Below, piece by piece: positions 47,199 to 57,719 of a DNA stretch of 64,000 nucleotides. Every line of letters begins with the position of its first letter. Positions within the stretch are counted from its first letter, which is position 1. Origin of the DNA: Verpa conica (Eukaryota; Ascomycota; Pezizomycetes; Pezizales; Morchellaceae). The notes under the pieces are model-generated. The model was not told the DNA's origin. It saw only the letters and a list, made by a program, of their open reading frames with translations, and ran no database searches. The translations under genes and the position numbers were made by a program. The DNA is taken from assembly GCA_033030425.1 (NCBI GenBank), contig JAUFSD010000002.1, positions 2,790,001 to 2,854,000 on the forward strand, given 5' to 3'.

Positions 47199-50100
47199 AT
47201 GTCTGAGCAAAAGAGTCAGCCCAAACCAGAAGATCATTCACGCTTTCTGGAGTTTCGTTCTGTTCCATATGGTACCAAGAGGGATGGAGAACTCGTGCTT
47301 AATAGATACTCTTCCCTCGTGACCAACGGCTACGAATTCCCCGGTGCACAGGCAATGCTATATGCTGCGGGAATAAAGAACCAGGAGGACATGAGGACGA
47401 AACCGCAAGTTGGTATGAAACTTATTTCTGCACTGCGGGAAAAAAAAATGTTACGAGACCAACCTGTTGTGTGCTGACATGTATGATGTATGTAGGTGTC
47501 GCTTCAGTATGGTGGGAAGGCAACCCGTGCAAGTATGTTTTTCTCCCCTCTCCCGTCGCTGGAAAACGACGTATTGATATAATTCGGAATAAATTCTGAC
47601 TGAAACGGCAGCATGCACTGTTTGTTACCCTTTCCCGTGTATATACATACGTCAATTGGCCCGCTTCGATAAATTTCTGATTGGCGCCCATCAAAAAACC
47701 AACAGTACTCGACCTCGGCAAGACCGTGAAGGAAGGTCTCGAGAAGAATGGGATGATTGGCTGGCAGTTCAACACCATAGGGGTATATGCCACACGGCTT
47801 CTCCTCCTTCTAGTGTCTCCTATTTTTGTCGGGAACATCACAACTCACCATAAGGATGGTTCGACGCGCAGGTATCGGACGCCATAACTATGAGCAACCA
47901 AGGTATCTCGACAGCAAAAATGCTTCAGTCGAGTGCAATTCGTGACGCTTATGGCTAACTGTGAGCACTCTAGGCATGAGATTCTCCCTTCAAAGTAGAG
48001 ACATCATCGCCGACTCTATCGAGACCACTACCTGTGCCCAACATCATGTATTTATCCCTTTCCGTCTCAGTCTATCACTCGACGATGTTAACCCTTTGTT
48101 CCACGTAGGATGCAAACATTTCTATCCCTGGCTGTGACAAGAATATGCCTGGATGCACGTACATACCTCTCCATTCTTCTTACCTTCTTTCTGTTTTCTA
48201 ATGAAACTAATCAGTCACCAGGTATCATGGCCATGGCACGCCACAACCGACCATCACTTATGATCTATGGCGGCTCTATTAAGGGCGGCTACTCCGAGCG
48301 CCTTCGCCAGCCGGTCAACATCTCCACTTGCTTCGAAGCACACGGAGCCTTGATGTATGGTAAGTTGACAACTGATGACCTTGACGATGTCATTAAACAT
48401 GCTTGTCCTGGCCCCGGTGGCTGTGGGGGAATGTACACAGCAAATACAATGGCCACCGCACTTGAGGCAATGGGTTTGACCCTTCCTGGCTCTTCTTCTA
48501 CTCCAGCAGATTCCCCTGCAAAGATGAGAGAATGCCTCAGAGCCGCCGAAGCGATCAAGGTTCTTCTAGAAAAAGATATTAAGCCCCGCGATCTGATAAC
48601 TCGAGAGTCATTCGAAAACGCCATCGTGATTACCATGATCATGGGAGGCTCCACGAATGCTGTTCTCCACTTCCTCGCAATTTCTCACACTGCCGACCTT
48701 GATTTAACTATCGACGACTTTCAAAGAGTCGCCGACAAAATCCCTGTTCTAGCAGACCTGAAGCCGTCCGGGAAATACATGATGGCCGACCTAGCCGATA
48801 TCGGCGGCATGCCCGCTGTCTTCAAGTTCCTGATCCACGCTGGCCTCATCAACGGGGACATCCTAACAGTCACGGGGAAAACTCTCAAGGAAAACGTTGA
48901 GTCCGCACCAAGTTTGGACCCGGGGCAAGATATCATTAGGCCACTCAGCAACCCAATCAAGGCCACTGGTCATATCCGGATCCTTAGAGGAAACTTGGCT
49001 CCTGGTGGTGCGGTGGCTAAAATCACTGGCAAGGAGGGCAAATCATTCGTTGGAAAAGCTCGAGTGTATAACGGCGAGGAGGCTTTGATCGCGAGTCTCG
49101 AAAAGGGTGAAATCCATCCTGAGGAGAGTACCGTTCTTTGTGTAAGGTATGAAGGGCCAAAAGGTGGTCCAGGTATGGTGAGTTCTAGAATTTCCTTTCG
49201 CTTCTGTTGGTGGAACCTTGGAAGCTTCCGGAAGGAGCGCCCCTGTCAGACCAAGTTCGACCTCTTTTCGTTTTGCCCAACGACTGTTGGTCAATGGGCC
49301 TCTCGCCGCTGGTCCAGAACAACAAGGCAAAAGATCATTTGTCTAAGTCGTTGCATCAACGCCAATCAAAACATTGGATGCAACTGCTTGATTCCGGTAC
49401 CTCTGTTTGGCTTAAACAATACCGATATGCGTCAGATGTACCAAACCAGCGGGTCTAGAAATATTTTCAAGCTCACAACTGCTGAATTGCTTTTCCCAAA
49501 GTGCTGGCCGACACCCAACAAACTCCACCAAGTTTCGTGGCAAAATATTGATGACAGTTGTTTTTTGTCTCTTTCATCGCTCTGTCGGAGATGTCGAATG
49601 CAGAAGAAAGTTACAGCTGGAAAGTTTTGTGTTAGCTGTGGTGTTGGCAAGGCTTCAAGGGGTTTCTGTTTGGGAATTTTCAACGAACTTTTTTCCAAAG
49701 ACAAGTCATACTGAGCACACGAAACGTGCGGTATCACTGTCACCGCAAGCAGGGGCATTCTATTCCGGAGAGCTGGCCCTTATTTTCAGCATCCCAATGT
49801 TCGATATTGGGGATGCTCGTCGATGTGTTCAAAGTTGATACCGAGTTTTGGAAGCTTTGTGAGGTTACAAGTTTGAAGATAGATCGCTGACAATGGGGTA
49901 TATCGCTAGCCTGAACAACTCAAAACAAGTGCTGTCCTCATGGGGGCAAACCTACGCAACGTGGCGTTGATCACAGATGGGCGCTACAGCGGAGGCAAGT
50001 ATATTCATGCAATTAATGATAGTTGAGGCAAGCTGATTGAATGTTCTGCAAGCCTCTCACGGATTTATTGTCGGTACGTAACCTTCCATGCAGGATCCGT

Positions 50101-50507
50101 CAGAGTTTCGTTGTCCGAGACGCAGAATCTAACTTTGAAATAGGCCACATAGTGCCGGAAGCACAAGCTGGTGGCCCAATAGCTATTCTCCAAGGTATGT
50201 GAATCCTCCGGTGTGTTTTTGATATGTACCTCAGAGTTCATGCAAGAACACATACCCCCCCTTTTCCTTCTTTTCAGTGGGTACCAGTTCTGATCGCACC
50301 TTTACTGACGTGCAAATATGGGGTACGGGTACGGGAAGAACAGACGGAGATGTTGTCACCATTGACTCCGAAACAAACCAACTCAGCATGAATGTGAGTG
50401 ATGAAGAAATAGCTGCAAGGCTTAAGAAATGGAAGGCTCCCCGTTTGAAGGTCAATCGGGGAACACTGGCGAAATATGCTCACTTGGTCGGTGATGCGAG
50501 TCATGGG
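47199..50507 (+). CDS. ILV3: Dihydroxy-acid dehydratase, probably a non-mitochondrial paralogue; 3' end unresolved
   Basis: Iron-sulphur enzyme converting dihydroxy-acids to 2-keto acids in valine and isoleucine synthesis. Exons: 47199-47412, 47496-47532, 47612-47619, 47706-47782, 47872-47902, 47974-48047, 48109-48154, 48222-49177, 49910-49994, 50053-50073, 50144-50194, 50344-50507. They join in phase to 588 residues. The three cluster cysteines are Cys83 (GNPCN), Cys156 (CDKNMPG) and Cys230 (GGCGGMYTANTM); the second signature DGRYSGASHGF is intact. The usual SDGITMG reads SDAITMS. Two introns begin with GC (48155, 49995), one exon is 8 nt, and one intron is 732 nt. The N terminus MSEQKSQPKPEDHSRF is acidic and not a mitochondrial presequence. 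After GDASHG a GTATGT donor appears, but I could not find the expected last exon encoding a VTD-type tail; the gene may end by read-through or be damaged. Confidence 0.85.
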
Positions 50508-52495
50508 GTATGTTCTATCCCGCCTCTCTTCATTTTTATTTATTTATATTTCTATTTTACCTTCTTTCGGCCACACATCATCAGCAATATCCGCACAATT
50601 TTCCTGTTTTTGAGCCACCCATATCTTCCCTGCTGCAACGAGGGGTAGACGTTTCAAAGTCCACTCAACAAATCACTCCTACACATAGCACCTCCCATTT
50701 GATATTGGACTTCCCAGATCTGCAGCGCTCTTTCGTACTGGGGCTGACGAAGATATACCGTGCGGTTGATACGATTAGGCCGTTCTGGATATGTTCTAGA
50801 CGAAGCAGGGCTGTGTGGTGTGTATATGCAGGAAGCAACAGGCGCCGCATCAATTTTTGTATGGATGTCAAAGTTCCGTTTCGACTTGGACCAATGCTGG
50901 TCTGCAATGCGGACTTGCATCGATCGTCCTCATTGCTTTCGTTTGCTTCGTCTTTTATTTCCTTTCTTTTTCCATTTAGGCCCATACCTTTTCGATAGAA
51001 CAGACCCGAGCTGTCGATTGACGTGTACAAAGAAGTAGTCGAAGCAGGTTTGGTTCTGGTGTATTGTTGGAATACATATTTCTCTCTCTCGCTTGATAGG
51101 AATTCGGCAATAAAAGGTAAGGCGTAAACGGACGGAACGCTGAATCTGTCTATCTGAGGAGGACTGTGCACACGTCAAAGAAGACTAGATCAGGTAAGCG
51201 GCTGGGGTTTGGACAAGCATAGTCCACGTGAACAATGTGGCGCACCGGGAGTGAAGGTCAAAGACCCTTTTTGTCGGAACAACCTGGCTTCATTCCCAAA
51301 GAAACGCGGACAACCGTGATCAACAACACACTAATGGGTCCACTGCTGCCTTCTGCGGGTAGGTTTATTAGGAAGTAGTAACAATCTTGAGATGAACCGA
51401 GTGGAGTAAGTGGAGTGCATGTACACATCAACGGTGGGCTAGCCATCGTGAGATGTTCTTCGCTGCTGATGGCTAACTGTGATGGCTTCTGATGCTACGG
51501 CTTCCTGGCTGGTTGCTGCACCCGATCGAAGCGGCTAGCGTAGTCACAGTTGTCACTCGTAATAATGCATCTCTAAACCACCACCGCTTGTACCCTGTCC
51601 TTCTGCATAATTTAACGGAGAGCGATCCTGAGGTAGGCCCATATGCACGATGGGAACCCAAACGTCCCTTCTGAACCGCGAGGCGGGAACTAGTCTAAGA
51701 AGTCCTTTGGGATGCGCCCAGAGACCCTGCTTACGGTTTCGCCATCTGTAAAGCACTAGCCAGCCAGTTTCTTAATATCTCCCATTCGCGCAAACATAGC
51801 CGTAGGCCCGTAGAAGAGTGATAAATTTTAGGTGCATGCAGATAATGTGATGTCGACAGAGGAAGGTACAAACATGAAAATGATGATGATCCGAAAATGC
51901 CAAAAGGTCCAAAAAAAAAAAAAAGCAGGCAAACAGAACTCCCTCCCGCACCCCCAATGAATGATTACAGGAAAATTCGAGCGTCTTGTACATAGACATC
52001 CTCACGCTGTTGAATTCCAAACCTGTTAGAAGTTGATTAAAAAAGAAAAATTTCGTCAAAGTCGTAACCGTACCGCCGTGCTCGCCTACTCAAGGGAAAA
52101 AAGACAAACATAATAAAATGTGGAGAAAAAGAAAAATCCACAAAAGAAAGAACTAATATCGTGCATTATCTCCACCCAACGTTAAAGGTCATTTCCCGTG
52201 ATGTCCCTCCCCGCGCCCCTAAAAAAACGCAAATAAGAAGATTTTTTTGAAGAAAAAAAATGAAAAAATGACAGTTAAAATAACTATTCACCCAATAAAT
52301 CGCCCCGTTGTTAATATGCTTCCTTTGTCCCCCTTAAAATAAGCCCAATAATAAACCAATCCAGAAAGCAAACAAGAACCAAACTCCCGTTTCTTTTTCG
52401 TTTCGTCGTTAACTAGTATTTCGCACACATTACCCGATCGATCGAACGGCTTTGCACCAGGCGGCTGCGTAAAGATCTAATATCTATAGTCCACC
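50508..52495. other. Intergenic after the dehydratase gene
   Basis: Should contain the last dehydratase exon and 3' UTR, then AT-rich DNA with A runs (51912-51924, 52249-52266) that belong to the 3' UTR of the minus-strand Myb gene. No separate gene is supported. Confidence 0.45.
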
Positions 52496-53578
52496 TTATT
52501 CTGCCATTACGGTGTCCCCAGTTGTCTGTGCCACAGACTCTAATGTTGGTGTTGATGTAGTTGTTGGCGCTGCCGGGATATCCTGAGGCACCTTATCCTT
52601 GCTCTCCACAGGCCTATCTTCCATAGCCTCTTCCTTGACTGAAACCTCGGGACCAGTAAAAGGCGCAGGACTCAGCGCAGCTGATGAAGGGGTTGAAACC
52701 TCGCTGACTGTTGCCATGGTACTAGCCGTATTATGTCCATCTTCAGAGATAGCTGCTGGAGATGGTGATATGGCCTTGGTTGAGGGAGAAATTGCTGGTG
52801 TTGGTGGAGTTGAGGTAAAGCCTTTTTGCCAGCATTTTGCGAGGAACTCAGGGTCGACTGAGCCACCATATTGGTTGGCTACAGATTCCCAGAAACAAGC
52901 ACGTTGAGCTTCAACTATGCGAATGAGCTTTTCCTTATCGATGCTATCTGGGTTGCAATTGACGCGAAGCTTGTTTGCCTTGCCGATGGTATGCTTCCGC
53001 GGAGAACCTTCGACTGGCTTTGGGAGGAGTGGTTTGCCCTTGATTTTCGGGATCATGTTGGTTCCCACCTTCTGGATAGCTCCTGCAGCGTTTACGGGAG
53101 AAAAGCTACTCTGGGGACTCGACGATCGTGTCTTCGAAGTCAATGGTGTTTCTGATGATGGGCTAGCTACTGGGCTGGTCGCTGAAGCGTTGGAAGATGT
53201 TGAGGAAATAGAATTGTTCCTCTTGCGGCGATTACCACCATGAGATAGCTGATGGTAATGAAGGCGACAAGCAAGCTCTGTTTTGTCCAGATGACTAGCA
53301 ATCTTCTTGTATGCAACTCTCTCGAGGCGCATTTGCAAGAGATAAACCTCCTGTTTATCGAATTATTAGTTTATTGCACTTTCTCTTTCTTCCCTTCCCT
53401 CCAATTGGGCGCGCAAAAAGAGCTATGGGAAGGTAAACTACCTCTTCTTCTGTCCACGCTTTGCCACCACCAGCAGCAGATCCTTTGCGGCCCTTTAAAG
53501 ATATGTTAGTGACATTGGAAACAAAACTGGGCAGGTGATAGATCTCACTTTTGCAACAGAGGTCACTGGAGAGCTCAT
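52496..53578 (-). CDS. Myb/SANT-like DNA-binding protein
   Basis: Probable nuclear DNA-binding protein. Three exons (53578-53549, 53492-53442, 53350-52496) join in phase to 311 residues. The start is MSSPVTSVAK, then GRKGSAAGGGKAWTEEEE spliced to VYLLQMRLERVAYKKIASHL and DKTELACRLHYHQLSHG, a single Myb/SANT repeat (about residues 20-62; first Trp in AWTEEEE). A basic stretch GGNRRKRNN follows, then Ser-rich linker, a second conserved block (KEKLIRIVEAQRACFWESVA...GGSVDPEFLAKCW, about 180-215) and a Thr/Ser/Pro-rich acidic tail. The intron before exon 2 has a CTAAC branch site. Target genes are unknown. Confidence 0.8.
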
Positions 53579-56500
53579 TGTGTAGAGTTGATATAGGTTT
53601 TTAGGGGGATGTATAGAAAAGCAGCGGTTGCACAGAGAAGTGTCGTGTGTGAAAAAGAGCCGTCTGATAGCAAAAAATCTTGTATAAACAGACCCAAGGT
53701 AGAAAGTTTGTTTTTGTTTTTCTCTGCTAGGGATGAACTGGAGAAGAACTCTGCAAGAAGAGAGATGCTTTTATTGAGAAGAGGATATGAAGTGGAGCGC
53801 CAGGTATTAAACGGCGGGATGAAGACAAGGTGGAGATGTAGCAGTAGAAGTAGAAGAAGAAGAAAGGGAATCACTCGCAAAGAAATAGGAATGTCTAAAA
53901 GGGCTTCTATGTTAGGCTGTGGCCTCCCATGCCTTTTTGACTGCCTTTGCGTTGTCCGTGCTTGGGAACTAAGGCAAGTACTGATATGCTTGGTATTTTC
54001 TGCTGCTGCTGCTGCGAGTGTCCTGTAACGCGGATGCCGTTGGTTGGAGGGGGGGTGGGGGGTTCTAGGCTCAGAGCTATTTCCTGGGGGAGAGAAAGGG
54101 GGGGTGTGGAGGTGGAGGGGGCTGCTCGATTCTCCTGTACGTGAAGAACAGACAGAACGGATCCAGAACAAAATGGTCTTAGTAGAATATCGATACCTAC
54201 ATATCATACCTACTACGCGCAGTCTCCTTACAGAGTAGGTAAGTACCAAATACGTTTTTCTTTCTGAATGAACCTGTCCAAGAACTAAGTTGGGTTTCCA
54301 ATCGAACAAGAGGTACGTGCATGTGTCTGATGTTTGTTCCCGTCCTGTCCCCTGGGGTCTTGGTGTACGATCCGCTTTGGTTTGGCGAACTGTTTGATAC
54401 ACATAGACAAGCGAGGAGCCACAGGTCTACATGCCCCTGATATGGCTAATATAGCCTGTATTTTGATGTTGAACGTTGTCCACGTCCTTTTTCTAAGTCT
54501 TAATGTACTATTACCATTGCCTATTGTGATCACTTGTCGCATAAAAATGTGAAAGTGGTTTGAGACTGGAGTATCATCTCGGATTCCCCATGGTGTTATA
54601 TAGAAACGAGATGCCCGGTAGATAGGTTTGGGGAAATCGGTAAATGTAAGATGTCATGGATATAAACTATGGATCGGTATATGATGGAATATGGGGAGAA
54701 ACGCAGGCATCTAGCTCTTCGTAGAAATTGCCCGAGAGGACCGATAAATACGATTTTTAAAAATAATTGTGAGAGAGAGAGAGAGATCGAAGGTGAGGAA
54801 GACCAAGAAACCCCCCCTCCCCCCTACCATATGCGGGACAAACACCACGACAAGGCGGCCTGAGCCTTCTTTCCCCAGGGAACAATCGGAAGCGAAAAGT
54901 GAGATTTGCAGACCCATGGACATTGAATTCCGGGATAGAGAAGGTAGTTCCTTTCGTTTTTGTTTTTTTTCATTGCCATTCTGTTTTTTTGTTCCCCGTC
55001 ACGCATAAACGCATACATACTGCAAGGTAGGCACCTTCGAGAACTACATAAGTCATCCCAGAAGTGAGGTGGATTTCCAAGTCAGGAGCCTACCATTCAT
55101 CTCGTTTATAGGCGAATGTCGGCAGATGCGCGGTGGGCCCAATGCTGTTTTGCACCAGGCCGAAGCCAGGCCAGCGTTGATTCGCTGTCCCCCAGGCACA
55201 GCAGTAACAAGAGATCGTAACCGGTGGGGTTATGCGACTCGATTTGTTTCAGCACGAGGAGTGCAGACGGCCATACAGGCGGATGCCAGTTGTTTGTTTC
55301 TTCCGTCTGTAGGTATCCTGATGGAGAATAGCTCCCGCCGGTCCAACAGTTCAATTCCGTACCCCCTCCTAGTAATCCCAACCGGTGAGTGCAAGGAGGA
55401 AGTTCCAGCCCCCCGATTCCTGGGGGACAAACATTCTACGAGAAACAAATCTCTTTCCCAGGGGTGCACGCCATTTTTATTTATTTTGTTTTTTGTTTCC
55501 GAATACGCTGCTGCCCTCAACGGTGTTTTCTATCTCTCTCAAACCAAACAAACACCCATGTCGCAGAGTAGCCGATCGGATCGGGCTCCTGTCAACGTCC
55601 AGTTGAAGAGGAAACCCCCGACACTTACTCCCGATGCTCCACCTCTATCTCGTACATATTTCTCGTGCGCTCGTGTCCCGCAACAGGCAGCAATATCGGA
55701 TGTGTTCACCCTTCGGAGTCAAGTGGCAACTCGATTTTACGCGGGGCAGGAAACCCGAGAAGTAGAGTAAGAAAAAATAGAAATGAAGCAAAAAAAGTTG
55801 CTTTCTCTGAAAAGCAGGATGAGTGACAAATGCAATCTACTCTACTTCCCTCGATTGTAGCCGACCCGCCAAGCGTTTCCGGGAGGGGATTTTTTTGGTG
55901 CACACATACTCAACCCACCTGTACGTACCACTCCTCGCACATACAGGAGGGAAACCACCCAGAAAACCCCAAAGCCGAGCTGCAGAAGAAAAAAAAGGAG
56001 TGTACTTTTTTCTTTCTTTCTTCTTGTATCCAGGCCAATAGATATAAGCGGATAAGTGAATGTGTGGCGAGTTCCCAGCTCCCAACGCCCAAGAGGCGAG
56101 CGGGAGCGAACCCATTAAACATGCATGCTGGGCCTGCAAAACACTTGAAATTGTTTGTTGGACTCGAGGTTACGCAACTCGAGGGTGTCCAAGGAATTGG
56201 ACGAATGTGGATGTTTATGGCCCTACCGGTCTATCGCTCTGTCCTATCCATCTAAGCTGACGCTTTCGATGATCCTGCATCGGTTTATCTTCTCCTAGTG
56301 ATAGAGCGACCAAGCTCCCAGTTCGAGCATTATCTCTCTCTTTACAGAAAATAAAAGAAAAAAGATGTTTGGCGCATGAAATGACCCTTTATCGTCGCGT
56401 GACAGTAACAGCAGCAGCCGCGGCAGCAGCAGCACAAATCGCGGAGTGCGTGCGGAGAAGGTAGGTAAGTAGGTAGGTTATTAATGTACAGTTGAATAAG

Positions 56501-57002
56501 GCAAGAAAGAGACCTCCGAGAAGTCGTTTTGTTCGCATGTTTTCCCACACAAACAATACATTTCCTACCCCGCACTGACCTTTCCACCATGTCGCACATG
56601 CCCAGTTAATTCTAAAAAAACACCCCCCCGCCCCCCTCCTTCCTATCGCCCTGTTTTTTGTCCCTCTATATAGAGAGTACAATGGCGCAGGCATCTTTCC
56701 CACAAAGGAGCGGGTATTCTACAGCTGCAGGCCGTGGCGGCGATCACCTAGGTAGCTTCGACCTGCTTCTCGTCACTTATCGTATCTTTGCTTGGAAGTA
56801 GAGTCAGTCAGTTGCTTTTTTATATCGGCCCCCCCAAAGCAGTAACGAGAATAATGTCGTGAGTTCAGCCGCCTCTGTTTGTTTGCCTGCTCAATCCCAT
56901 ACAGTATTCAGACGCCCGAACGCCGAGTTACTTCTCAGAGAAAGAGATCCCGGGAGAAGCAAGCGTCAAGACAACTGACACAGTACCCGTGCGCTTAGCT
57001 CG
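53579..57002. promoter_or_regulatory. Long divergent promoter region between two Myb genes
   Basis: A 3.4-kb gap between divergent Myb-type genes. It holds poly-G/poly-C runs, a CTG repeat (54001-54016), a GA microsatellite (54771-54786), a GCAGCAGC run (56408-56432) and a GTAGGTA run (56460-56479). Many overlapping short frames exist on both strands, none with a recognisable domain or splice logic. Long upstream regions are typical of fungal regulatory genes. Confidence 0.5.
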
Positions 57003-57719
57003 ATGATGCCGAAACGGCCCATCAAACCCGCCGTTGAGCACCCCTCAGCCACAGGGTTATCAGGAGAGCAACATCAGATAGATAAAACTGAAGAAACTCC
57101 TCAAGATGAAGATATCGCCTTGAGCCCGATTACACCCACCACTAGTAAAAAGCGGCGGGCCTCCAAGCAACCTCCGGCCACCTCTGGTACATCACCGTCT
57201 GCTGGGCCCTCCTCCGGCGTGAAACGAACACGAACGAACACACCATGGACTGCAACAGAGGAACAGCGACTCAAAAGTATGCGCGATGCCGGGAACTCAT
57301 GGAGTGAGATAGCAAAGACATTTCCAACCAGGACAGAAGGCAGTGTCAAGAAGCACTGGTACAAGGTAGATATCACCCATGACCCTGAAACTCAAATAAA
57401 TACTGATGATAGTAGGATATGCACTATGCAGAGTTCGGTGAAGACGAGGTGAGTGTGCTGAGCCAACTTTATTATTTCCCGTGGAAAATCTTGTCCCTGC
57501 AGCCTCACCGCTGACTCGTAACAAAGAGTGCTGCCCTGCTTGCGGCCATCAAAGAATATGACGCAAACAAATGGAAAGTCATTGGAAACAAGGTTGGGAA
57601 ACCCGCAAAGGTATGGTCTAATTGTCTCCTTGTCCCTTCAACCCCCCCTCTTCCGCTGCTTTAACAGTATCAAATAGGCTTGTGAGCAATACGCAAAGGA
57701 ACATTTTTCGGGGAAGTAA
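57003..57719 (+). CDS. Small Myb/SANT protein with two SANT-like segments
   Basis: Four exons (57003-57365, 57416-57448, 57527-57610, 57678-57719) join in phase to 173 residues. The N-terminal 75 residues are Pro/Ser/Thr-rich with basic KKRRASKQ. A Myb/SANT repeat follows: NTPWTATEEQRLKSMRDAGN and SWSEIAKTFPTRTEGSVKKH. After WYKDMHYAEFGEDE a second SANT-like segment spans exons 3-4 (LLAAIKEYDANKWKVIGNKV then AKACEQYAKEHF). The pattern is that of small fungal Myb factors. The start could be 57003 or the adjacent ATG at 57006. Confidence 0.8.

Noticed and set aside
49178..49909. Open frame running through the long dehydratase intron
   Set aside because: It starts at a perfect GTGAGT donor and ends at CTAG with an upstream CTGAC branch; splicing it joins GGPGM to PEQLKTS as the family requires, so the frame is intronic.
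53575..54402. 275-residue minus-strand frame upstream of the Myb gene
   Set aside because: Largely homopolymeric Ser/Leu/Arg runs from repeat DNA in the promoter region of the Myb gene; no conserved motif.
55417..55480. CCTGGGGGACAA similar to the foldback element at 35.7 kb
   Set aside because: Only about 12 bases match and there is no paired inverted arm, so it is taken as chance.
55069..55770. 233-residue plus-strand frame in the long Myb intergenic region
   Set aside because: Composition resembles the neighbouring non-coding DNA, overlapping frames exist on both strands, and no domain is visible.
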